Made by a program: the position numbers and the translations under genes
Shown here: in pieces, positions 22,594-32,205 of the stretch
Position numbering within the stretch: position 1 is the first letter of the stretch
Layout of the letters: each line of letters begins with the position of its first letter
Assembly (NCBI GenBank): GCA_025084515.1
Contig: JAJAGP010003256.1
Location: forward strand, 1 to 64,000
DNA length: 64,000 nucleotides
Direction: 5' to 3'
Source of the DNA: Ancistrus triradiatus
Lineage: Eukaryota; Chordata; Actinopteri; Siluriformes; Loricariidae
The notes under the pieces: model-generated
What the model saw: only the letters and a program-made list of their open reading frames with translations
Databases searched by the model: none
Told to the model about the DNA's origin: nothing

Positions 22594-23062
22594 TGTCAGT
22601 GGGTCGCCACCTAAAAACCATGGCGAACCATCAAAAACTGAAAAAGAAGGGTTGGAACCCAAAAGCAGTTAGCTCCAGATGGTATTAGTGAACACACAGG
22701 GCTTGTTGCCACGCTGGAGAGAGATAGAGGCAGACGGGGGTTAGAGATCCCCCCGCTACACGGCGGCTCTGCAAGACGCAGAGGGGGGCATGGTCACACA
22801 CGTGGTCGCTTGCTGCACCGCGCTGCACACACTATGGAGCGGTGTGCAGGTACAGAGCGGCGCGCAGCGCCGAGAAGATGTGAGGGCGGAAGCAGACAGA
22901 GAGGGGAGCGAAATAAAGAATAAAGCAGAGCTCAAAAGCTTTGTCTACACTATCTACTTCCCTAACAATTACCTCACGTTTCGCAGCGCTACGAAAGCTG
23001 ACTTCCTGCCCGAAGCCAGTTTGTCCTCTAATCCCGGAAAGAAAAGAAATAAAATAAACGAA
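22594..23062 (-). repeat. Inverted partial LTR
   Basis: The reverse complement matches the 3' LTR from CTTTTCGTTT (near 24479) to its end, including GAGGACAAACTGGCTTCGGG and TACCTGCACACCGCTCCAT. It lacks the CA-repeat segment: CAACAAGCCCTGTGTGT joins directly to TCACTAATACC. With the direct LTR part that follows it makes a head-to-head palindrome. Confidence 0.82.
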
Positions 23063-23065
23063 AAG

Positions 23066-23135
23066 TGTGGCAACAAGCCCTGTCTGAGTGTGTGATTCGA
23101 GACAGCACATCCTCAAACTCACTCTCTCTCACACA

Positions 23136-23175
<40 letters not shown>

Positions 23176-23450
23176 ACACACACACCCACAACACCTACAC
23201 ACACACACACACACACACCCCCACAGCACACCAGCAACACACGACAGAACACAGTGGAGTACCTAGTTATCGTTGGTTATTTATGTCATTTGCATTATAT
23301 AAAAATATTGTTTCTTTATTTAGCGCTTACATTCCGCACACTAATACCATGACGGGAGCTAATGCATGGGAGGGGTCCACAGACCCATTCTTTGTGCATT
23401 TATTTGACGGATTCGCCATGGTTTTAGGTGGCGACCCACCTGACGTGACA
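23066..23450 (+). repeat. Direct partial 5' LTR
   Basis: Starts at GGCAACAAGCCCTG, contains a long CA-rich tract (about 23140-23220), then ACTAATACCATGACGGGAGC and ends ...GACGTGACA at 23450. It corresponds to the last 300 bp or so of the 3' LTR; the U3 part is missing. Confidence 0.8.
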
Positions 23451-23760
23451 GAAAGATCCAAACCAACTAAGGGGACCCCCAGAGTTAGTAGCTCGCTGGA
23501 CGTAAGGATCAAGGTCACGGAAGTCCAGCCCGCCTCGAGTTTGCCCCAACTGCTTGAGCAGATCTCAGCTCGATCTACGTTGCTAAAAAGCAGCTGTGCG
23601 CTCTGGCGCTTCCTAGGTTCGAACCAGGAGCAACCGCTCCGGAGGCTTGCGTGCCCGTTGACCCCGTACTTGGTGGCACATAGCGCCACCTAGCTTTGAA
23701 CCTGAGCAACTACGCTCCGTTCCAGAGCTTGACGCGCCCGTTGACCCCGTACCTGGGCAC

Positions 23761-24201
23761 TTGGCGCCACCTAGCTTCGAACCTCAGCAACTACGCTCCA
23801 TTCCAGAACTCACCACGCTCCTTGACTCCGTACCTGGGCACTTAGCGCCCCTTAACTCTGAACCTGGACTCGCCGCGCTTCAACGCTCTGCACCTGGGCA
23901 GCCAGACACCGTGCCTGAGCTGTTGGCGCCCCCTACATCTGTACTCAGGCTCGCTGCACCTGTTGACTCCGTGTCTGAGCAATCTAGCTCCACACCAGGG
24001 TATTTAGCGCCGCCTAGCCCCGTACAAGAGCTCATCACGCCTGAGCTGTTGGCGCCCCCTACCTCTGTACTCGGGCTCGCCGCCCCTGTTGACCCCATGT
24101 CTGAGCAATCTAGCTCCACCCCAGGGTTTTTAGTGCCGCCTAGCCCCGTACAAGAGCACGCTGCGCTCCTTAGCTCTGAAATTGAGCAGCCAGCCAGCTA
24201 G
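23761..24201 (+). CDS. Proline-rich tandem-repeat ORF of the LTR element
   Basis: An open frame of 146 codons, rich in Pro, Ser, Ala and Leu. It contains two copies of a 42-residue unit with a 126 bp period (starting at 23917 and 24043). Each unit reads ELLAPPTSVL.LAAPVD..SEQSSSTPG.L.PPSPVQE. An earlier open stretch (from 23451) has the same composition. It has no similarity that I can see to gag, protease, RT or integrase. The related ORF at 53670-54611 uses the same APPSPVQE motif, so the family probably kept this reading frame. Whether it is translated is unknown; coding status is an inference. Confidence 0.5.
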   Translation: MAPPSFEPQQLRSIPELTTLLDSVPGHLAPLNSEPGLAALQRSAPGQPDTVPELLAPPTSVLRLAAPVDSVSEQSSSTPGYLAPPSPVQELITPELLAPPTSVLGLAAPVDPMSEQSSSTPGFLVPPSPVQEHAALLSSEIEQPAS

Positions 24202-24917
24202 AGGGTAGCGTTGCTCTGCTTTTCCCTGGTGGGATCTCTGACAGCCGCTGCAATCGAGCTGTCAGTCAGTAAGCAGCTTGATTGTAATTGATGATTCACA
24301 CCTGCTACGTTTGGCTATTGAAGAGCCATGCCAATGGTAGTAGGTTGTTGGATCTTTCCAACTACACGCTGTCCGCTCCCCGCGATCGCTTCTGTGGCCT
24401 TTTCTGAGCGTTTCGCCGGTCTAGCGTGCCCTCGAGACCTCACCCGTCTCACTGCTCGTATACAGAGCTTCTCCGCGCTTTTCGTTTGTTTAATTTCTTT
24501 TCTTTTCAGGAATTAGAGGACAAACTGGCTTCGGGAAAGAAGTCAGTTTTCGTAGTGCTGCGAAGCGTGAGGTAATTGTTAGGGAAGTAGATAGTGTAGG
24601 CAAAGCTTTTGAGCTCTGCTTTATTCTTTATTTCGCTCCCCTCTCTGTCTGCTTCCGCCCTCGTGTCTTCTTGACGCTGCGCGCCGCTCTGTACCTGCAC
24701 ACCGCTCCATTGTGTGTGCAGCGCGGTGCAGCGAGTGACCATGCCCCCTCTGCTCGTCTGCAGAGTCGGCGTCGTGTGACCACGCCCCCTCTGCGTCTTG
24801 CAGAGCCGGCGTGTAGCAGGGGAATCTCTAACCCCCACCTGCCTCTATCTCTCTCCAGCGCGGCAACAAGCCCTGTGTGTGTCTGAGTGTGTGATTCGAG
24901 ACGGCACATTCCTTGAA

Positions 24918-24984
<67 letters not shown>

Positions 24985-25158
24985 CGGTCCTTTTTTCTTT
25001 TTTATTTATTCATTTGCATTATATAAAATATTGCTTCTACTATTTCAATTTCATTTCAGTTCACTAATACCATCTGGAGCTAACTGCATTTGGGTCCCAA
25101 CCCTTCTTTTTCAGTTTTTGATGGTTCGCCATGGTTTTTAGGTGGCGACACCGTGACA
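24200..25158 (+). repeat. 3' LTR
   Basis: Begins near AGGGTAGCGTTGCTCTGC after the ORF stop, with GACAGCCGCTGCAATCGAGC, TGGCTATTGAAGAGCC (the TATA-like position of the 52.4 kb LTR) and the R/U5-like blocks TAATACCATCTGGAGCTAAC and CCAACCCTTCTTTTTCAG. It ends CCGTGACA. It includes the (CA)n array at 24921-24982. Confidence 0.78.
24921..24982. repeat. (CA)n microsatellite inside an LTR
   Basis: About 31 CA units within the 3' LTR. The partial 5' LTR carries an interrupted CA tract at the same place, so the array is part of the LTR. Confidence 0.95.
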
Positions 25159-25872
25159 GATTTCAAACAAGTTTGAGCAGTGAAAAAGTGAATTAATCGA
25201 ATTCTCTAAAATCTCTGTTTCAAGTTTGTGTGGGAGAAGACCCCTTGCTGATCGCTACTATATAAAATTGTGTGGATTGAAGAAAAATTATGACAGTTTA
25301 AAAACAAATGAAGCTTTAGAAAAAGCCTAAAAACATTTCTCAAATTAATATGGAGCCCGATGGGAGAAATTTCAGTACCTAGTACCGAACAAAACGTCAT
25401 AACTCAGAAAATTATTTGTTAAAGGATTAGATATTTTGATGATTTATGAAGGGGCAGTATCTGTACCATCTACAGTTAAAATGGAGTTTCTAGGCGAAAG
25501 TATCCAGATTTTAGAGAAGTTAAGTGAAAAAGTGAATTAATTGATTACTGAAAGCTAGAGTGACGTACTCTAGCTTCTCCCATATTGAATGAATACAGTG
25601 AAATTAAAAAAGTGACAGAAAGTGATCAAAGAGTGCAATCCGTCTGAAATTTGACTTGACTGGTCTATGTATATAGAGCAAGAGACAAGAGGTGCTTTTC
25701 AGCGTGTGAGATTTGAACATTCCGTATGTGAGCGTAGCACGCGAAAGCAACAACATTTCTCCTAGATATCAATAAACACACTTCTCCGAAACATGCCAGA
25801 CATTTTAGTGTTTGTCCCGTGTCGAGATCTCGAAAACTGTAGGAGGCATGCAGAGAAAAACGGGTGGAACAA

Positions 25873-25903
<31 letters not shown>

Positions 25904-27285
25904 GAACAATTACTGTGTTGCTGATACAAAACACTAAACTAGAAAGTGCAGTTCCTGCAGAAACTGCAAGTGTATTGCGATGGTGTGTGCCCGCATGATG
26001 TGTATCAGGGACCAGGTGTGCCAATTTTGTAGGCTGTAGGTTGAAAACCGATTGAATTATAGTCAATGTATTGGAAGACACCGCAGGGGCCATGTCCCCT
26101 GCCACGGATCTCACATATAACCTCAGGGAGCCACCATGACTAAGCATGCCGAATTTTGTGGCCGTAGCCCGAAAACTGACAGAAATGCACTATGACATTC
26201 CAGGGACCCCAGTGCCCAGTCGGGGACATCAAATGCCCTAAAGGCATTACACGTCACCTCAGGTTGTAGCCGGGACCTAGCATGCCGAATTCCGTTGCCA
26301 TAGGTCGAAAACTGACTGAGTTATGTTCATTGACCGGCCAGGGACCCCAGTGCCCAGCAGGGCCCTCAGGGCCCCCATGGGCATCACGTCACCTCAGATT
26401 GCACCCAGGACCAAGCCTGCTGAATTTTGTGGCCGTAGGTCAAAAACTGACTGAGTTACGGTCACTAATCCGCCAGGGGCCGCAGTGCCCAGCCTGAGCC
26501 CCATGGGAATCACATGTCACCATAGATTGCACCCGGCACCAAGCTATTGGGCCCATTCTTTTTCTATGGGAAAATTTTGGACCATTCCCGACCAGACCGG
26601 ATGCATTGACGCTGGAACGGGGTCAATATCTTGAAAATTGCGGCAGTTGATAGCCTGACAAAAACATGGAAAAAGAAGAAGAAGAAAAATAAGACTTTCA
26701 GATAACAGTAGTGTGACTGACTCTATAGGCAATCACACTAATAATAATATTAAGAAAAAGAAGGAGGAAAAATAAGACTTTTGGATAGCAATAGTGTGAT
26801 TGCCTCTAGGCGGATAACAGCAACTAGAGAGGTGCATTTTCTGAAGAAAATGTGAATGTGACTGCCTCTTTGCAATGGTTGACGATGAGCATACCTAAGG
26901 GGCTCAAGGGGCATCACGTCTCCTCAGGGTGCACCCAGGACCAAGCCTGCCAAATTTTGTGGCTGTAGGTCAACAACTGACTGAGTTATGGTCAGTGATA
27001 TGCCAGAGTACTCAGCCAGGGCCCTCATAATAATTACAATAATAATAATAATTATAATTATTATTAATTATAATAATAATAATAAGAAGCAGAAGAAGTA
27101 GAACAAAGTGTGATTGCCTAATAACTGGAAGAACAATAATGTGTTGCTGACAGTGAACACACTAATGATTGGAACACACTAATAACTGCTGGCGCAACAC
27201 ACTAAAAATAAGACCTTCGAATAACAATACTGTGATTGCCTCTAAAGGCAATCACACTAAGAAGAAGAAGAAAAAGACTTTCAGA
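25159..27285 (+). repeat. Unclassified repeat X, right part
   Basis: Continues repeat X beyond the LTR insertion. The order is: blocks like those of the left part (GGGAGAAGACCCCTTGCTGA near 25.23 kb, CAGTACCTAGTACCGAACAA near 25.37 kb); AGCTAGAGTGACGTACTCTAGCT (a perfect short palindrome near 25.56 kb); an (AAG)n run at 25878-25905; the phased units of about 130 bp; and AT/TAA repeats near 27.02-27.09 kb. Short phrases such as GACTTTCAGATAACAGTAGTGT recur several times. Nothing in it codes for a known protein. Confidence 0.65.
26010..26560 (+). repeat. Tandem units of about 130 bp in repeat X
   Basis: The phrase ACCAAGC.TGCCGAATTTTGT followed by GGCCGTAGGTCGAAAACTGA starts at 26010, 26138, 26274 and 26409, and a partial unit starts at 26536. 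Spacings are 128, 136, 135 and 127 bp. Each unit also has CCAGGGACCCCAGTGCCCAG and ATCACGTCACCTCAG. Another unit is at about 26939. Confidence 0.88.
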
Positions 27286-27289
27286 TAAC

Positions 27290-28310
27290 AGTAGTGTTAT
27301 TTTCAAGTCAGGGTTCTGGCTGGACATTCACAGAGTTGTTCCTAAGCCACTCCTGTGTTGTCTCAGCTGTGTTCTTAGGATAATTGCCCAGTCTGGGGTC
27401 CCAAGCGCTCTGGATCATGTTTTCATTAAGAACATTTTTCTATTTCTCTCCATTCAGCTTTCCTTCAACCCTGACCAGTCGCCTGTCAAGCTGCTGAAAA
27501 CACCCCTGACAGCATGATGCTATGCCACCATACTTCATGGAGGGGACTGGTATGGCACATGGAAGGCAGTGCCTGGGTTTCCACAGACATGATGCCTTGT
27601 AAAGTGGACAATCTTGGTTTCATCAGACCAGGAAGAATTTTATTTCTCACAAGTCGTAGTCCTTCAGTTGCTTTTTTTTTTTTTTTTTTTTTTTTGCAAA
27701 CTCCAGACGGGCTTTTCATGTATCTTTACTGAGGAAAAGCTTCTTGCTGACCACTCTTCCATAAGCCCAGATTGGTATATGCTGCAGTGACAGTTGATCT
27801 CCTGGGAAGTTTCTCCATCTCACACAGAATGGAGCAAAAAGCCAGCAGACCATTTGGGTTCTAATTAACCTCTTCACAAGGGCCTTCTCCCTGATACTTA
27901 TTTTGAGGGGCGGCCAGCTCAAGACGAGTTCTGGTTTATCCAAATTTCTTCCATTAAGAATTTGGAGGTCCTGTGCTATTAGGAACTCCGCGCAGCAGAA
28001 TTTTTTGAGCCTTCCCAGACCTGTGCCTCCACACCCAAATCCCTGTCTGAGCACTACAAGTCCTTACAGCTCTTCCTTCATTAAGAACATTTTTCTTTGT
28101 TCTCTCCATTCATAGCTTTCCTTCAACCCTGTTTCCTACTTCAACAGGTGTGTCTTTCCAATCATATCAAATCAACTGAATTTTACCACAGGTGGACTAC
28201 AATCAAAGTGTAGAAAACATCTCAAAAATGATCAAGAGAAATGGGAGGCACTCAAAGCTAAATTTCAAGTGTCATAGTAAAATGTCTGAATATTTATGTC
28301 CATAAAAGTA
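27290..28310 (-). mobile_element. Tc1/mariner remnant
   Basis: Minus-strand sequence has a typical Tc1 order. The C-terminal catalytic region is at the left (PSMKYGGIASCC equals the HGGGSIM block near 27.53 kb) and the HTH region near 27.9-28.05 kb. The leader-like block CAGGTGTGTCTTTCCAATCA and CCACAGGTGGACTACAATCA is near 28.15-28.2 kb. A T24 run (27672-27695) interrupts it. Its termini are eroded. Confidence 0.7.
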
Positions 28311-28383
28311 AGCTTAATTAATTTATCCAAAAAAACATCGTATTCGTAAGGCTAGCTTCACGAGAGCACCAATCTTTACCTGT

Positions 28384-28900
28384 TAACGTTAACGGTCCAA
28401 AGGTTTACCCTCCTCAGTCATGCACCCACTCACCAGCCTGTTGAAAAAAGCTCTGGTCATAGGTGACTATTTTACGACACGTGTGAAACTAGCTACCCCT
28501 TTAGGGGGACACCAGCAGCTAGAGTTACATGTATCCTGGGAGCCAGAGTGCCGGACATTGTAACGAGTCTTAATGAACTCAAGAGCCGCAGATTCTCTAG
28601 GATAGTTATTCAAGCAGAGGATAATGATACATGCCTTCGTCAGTCAGTGGTTACTAAAGCTATTTTGTAGAGGTGGTTAGAGTGGCGAAGGTGATGTCCG
28701 ATGCTGTAGTGTGCTCTGGCCCCATCCCAATGTGGCAAGGTGACCAAGCCTACAGAAGGTTATGGTCGCTGAAATGCTGGCTGTCCAAGTGGTATTCTGA
28801 AAACAACCGTGTGGGCTATATAGACAAACTGCACAGCCTTTCAGGGTAAGGCCTGGCCTTTTAGGATGGGACGGTGTCCATCCCACTCTCAGGAGGGTGC
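28384..28900 (+). pseudogene. L2 ORF1 with SGNH-hydrolase (esterase-like) domain
   Basis: Degenerate plus-strand translation shows VIGD near the start (block I, GDS-like) and LGWDGVHPTLRRVLL near 28.87-28.91 kb, which contains the D..H dyad of SGNH hydrolases. Esterase-type ORF1 proteins are known from CR1/L2-clade LINEs of fish, where they help form ribonucleoprotein. The nucleophile serine is not certain here because the frame is broken at that point. Confidence 0.65.
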
Positions 28901-29219
28901 TGCTTTCATCTCCTGCACATTGCCCATAGTCTTATGGCCGAATTGGTTAGGGGCTGACAATCCGGGGCATGAGTCAGGAAGCAGACAGAGAGGCTTAACC
29001 AACTGCCTGCTGGTAGCCATGCACCGTCACCCAGCAGAACTCACACGTTATTGAAAACTGTGTCGGTTACCCGCATCTGCCCTAAATGAAAACGCACTAA
29101 AAAAGCCTGCTTTAATAATCTCATTAGTATGAACACAGATAGCTCAACAGAAATAACAACCTTAGACTAAGCTAGGATTACTTAACATTAGATCACTTTA
29201 CCAAACAAAGCAGTGATTG

Positions 29220-29531
29220 TAAATGAAATGATCACTGATAAATGCTTACACGCTCTCTGTCTTACTGAAAACTTGGTTTAGACCAGATGAATATTTAATC
29301 TTAAATGAAGCCTCACATCCTGAATACAGTCATGCTTATCGCCCTCGTCCTAAACGGTCGGGGGGAGGTTAGGTGTTACAACTAAATCCCATTGCAAGGC
29401 TAATTCGTTTGAAATACTGATTCTTAAATGTGACTGATCCATCGTTATGGAAGTCAAAACCACACTCTTTTCAGCTTATCACTATTTATCGCGCTCCCTA
29501 TTCAGAATTTCTTCAGGAATTTGCTAACTTT
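29220..29531 (+). pseudogene. L2 endonuclease, N-terminal part
   Basis: Plus-strand pieces read ALCLTE.WF.PDEYLILNEA, SYRPRPKRSGGG and ITIYRAPYSEFLQEFANF, the AP-endonuclease start of L2 ORF2. The catalytic Glu block is CLTE.W. It is cut by the L1 insertion and continues at 36644. Confidence 0.72.
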
Positions 29532-30155
29532 CGCCATCTGCGCGGATCACCGACTCGCTCTCACCGCGTTGGGGTCCAAAATAGACAGCATGCAGCTTGT
29601 TCTAACTGATCACGGACACAAGATTGCATCGCTGGAATCGAGCTCCAGCTCGATAGATGAACGAGTTCGGTCACTGGAGGCGGCCTGCTCTGAGCTTAAG
29701 GAAGCTAATGCTAAGTTACAGGACAAAACTGTTGACTTGGAATCCCGTAGTAGACGCAACAATATTCGCGTTATCGGAGTGCCCGAATCGCTTGAAGGTC
29801 CGCGTCCCATTGCGTCCCGATTTCTTATTGGAGGTGTTTGGGGACGCGCTTTCTTCTCCCCCGGTTATAGACAGAGCACATCGGTCACTCATCAGCAGGC
29901 CGCAGCAAGGTGACAGACCGAAGGCTGTGATCATTAGACTGCATCATTACCAGGTAAAAGAGAACATTATCCGTGAAGCTTGAGCCAGAAGGGGTAACCT
30001 TTTGTACCGCGGCCACCCGATTGCTTTTTATGAAGACTACACACCAGAGGTTCTCGAACAACGTGCGAAATATAGAGACGTGCTTAAGAGACTGTACGTA
30101 GCTGGTCACAAGCTGGTGCTGCGGTTCCCCGCCAGGCTTTTTATTTCGTCAGCTA
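29532..30155 (+). pseudogene. L1 ORF1 (coiled coil, RRM, CTD), broken
   Basis: Frames at 29521-29913 and 29657-30155 together show the end of a coiled coil (SLESSSSSIDERVRSLEAAC), the junction DLESRSRRNNIRVIGVPE that starts the RRM, and the C-terminal domain (RPKAVIIRLHHYQVKENIIR, then YRGHPIAFYEDYTPEVLEQR and LRFPARLFI). ORF1 proteins trimerise and chaperone L1 RNA. At least two frameshifts and one stop are present, and the N-terminus is missing. Confidence 0.83.
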
Positions 30156-32205
30156 ACGGTGGAAATAAAAGATTGAACTCTGTTGCCGAGGCTGAGGATC
30201 ATCAGGACCATCACAGCCGAATTGCGATACCTTCAGGCCGATGTGATTTTCCTACAGGAAACCCACATTAAATCCTCGTGGCTTAACCGCATTAAGAAAC
30301 CTTGGATGGGCCATCTTTTCCATTCCAAATATTTACGTATAATGATGGGGCGGCCATCATTATACGTAAAGGTATATACTTTGATCCAACAAATATTAAT
30401 GCTGATCCTAACGATCGTTATGTGGTGGTTTCTGGAATCTTGCAGGGACTCCCAGTGACCATGGCCTGTTTATATGCCCCAACAGGGGATGACTCGGACT
30501 TCTTCGACAAATTCTTCCTGACCCTACCAAACTTAAATTCTCACTATATTATTATTGGTGGCGACTTTAATTTGGTGCAGAATGTTTCCCTGGATAGGTC
30601 CTCTACTACACAGACATCCCTGTCTAAATCTGCAAATCACATATTGGACTTCTCTACTCAACTCGGCCTTCTTACCCTTGGAGAGCGAATCCTTTTCCCT
30701 TTTTTTCGGGAGTTCACCATACATTTTCTAGAATTGATTTTTTTCTGATGGATAATAGGTTATTGTCCAGGGTTTCCTTTACCACTTATCATCCCATTGT
30801 TATCTCTGACCATGCACCCACCTCTGTTGACTTGTCTTTCTCCAGCTACCACCCGGACCCTGGGCATTGGAAGTTTAGCTCCTACATGCTGGCGAACGAC
30901 AATTTTAAAAAACACCTTGCTTCCCAAATAGAGCTTTATTTCTCTCTCAATGATTCCCCCGAAATTAGTATCCACTCCCTCTGGGAGGCCTTTAAGGCAT
31001 ACATGAGGGGTCAAATTATTTCATATGTTTCTTATTCCAGAAAGACCGAGAGGCTGGGGCTGTCTGAGATATCAGAAGAACTCCATAAGGTTGACATTGA
31101 GTTTGTGGCAACTCCCTCTCCCTCTCTCTATAAGTGACGTCTCCAGCTTCGGTCTGAGTTCGATCTTTTAATGACTCATGAGGTTGAAACACAATTGAGG
31201 CAGTCCAAACTGCAAACCTATGAACAGGGTGACAAAGCCGGAAAATATCTCGCTTACCAGGCTAGATCAGTTGGTGCCTCCAGATTGATCTCTAAAATCA
31301 AGTCTTCCACTGGTAATATGGTTTTTGACGTCAAATTAATTAACCAAATTTTTGATTATTATGCCAACCTATCTGAAACTCAACCTCTTGGCCCGACGGA
31401 TTTTTCCATATTGGATACCCTGCCATTTCCCCAATTCCCCCCGAACCATCTTGATGGGTTGGGCTCTAGTATTACCATCTCCGAAATACAAGAAGCTATA
31501 AAATCCCTGCAATCTGGTAAATCCCCTGAACCTGATGGGTTCACAACTGAATTCTATATAGAATTTTCCTCTGTGCTCACTCCAATCCTGGTCAGGGTAT
31601 ATAATGGTTCGCTCCTTACAGGCCTCCTTCCCGTGTCAATGTCCAATGCTACTATCTCTCTAGTGCCCAAGAAAAGTTGGATAAAGATCCAACTATCTTT
31701 GACAATTACAGGCCAATTTCCTTGCTCAATGTAGACTTTAAAATTTTGTCTAAGGTCCTAGCATCTCGCCTTCAGCGGGTTCTGACAGACCTAATAGCTC
31801 CAGACCAGACTGGTTTCATGTTAGGTAGACATTCTTTTTTTTAACACTAGGTTAATGAATATCCTATATGCCGACCCCTCCGACTCTCCAGAGGCTGTTG
31901 TTTCTCTTGATGCGGAAAAGGCCTTCGACAGGGTGGAATGGACTTACTTGTTTTTTATCTTAGAGAAGTTTGGCTGCCCTTCGGAATTTATTTAATGGAT
32001 TTGTCTTTTATACACAGCCCCAACTTCTTCTATCATTATCAATGGTACTTTCTCTGCACCCTTTCCTCTGGGTCATGGGACACGTCAGGGATGTCCTCTC
32101 TCACCTTTGTTGTTCAATCTGGCTATAAAACCATTGGCTTTCTGGCTACGTCACCATCAGAGTTTTGAGGGGATCACACATTACAATTCTGTCCATAAAA
32201 TCTCT

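Larger units (their letters stand above)
22594..25158 (+). mobile_element. LTR element with inverted 5' end (non-autonomous)
   Basis: Flanked by the 5 bp duplication GATTT (22589-22593 and 25159-25163). The order is: inverted LTR part (22594-23062), direct LTR part (23066-23450), internal proline-rich coding-like repeats (23451-24200) and 3' LTR (about 24200-25158). The right end is ...CCGTGACA. The left end is TGTCAGTGGG, the inverse of that same end, not the normal LTR start. There is no gag, protease, RT or integrase. It is homologous to the element at 52432-55404 and inserted inside repeat X. Confidence 0.8.

Noticed and set aside
23088..23693. 201-codon plus-strand reading frame across the LTR
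   Set aside because: It begins in a CA microsatellite (Thr-His repeats) and crosses the LTR end; an artefact of low-complexity sequence.
26010..26560. CRISPR-like array
   Set aside because: Units are direct tandem repeats of about 130 bp without short repeat and unique spacer structure, in a vertebrate genome.
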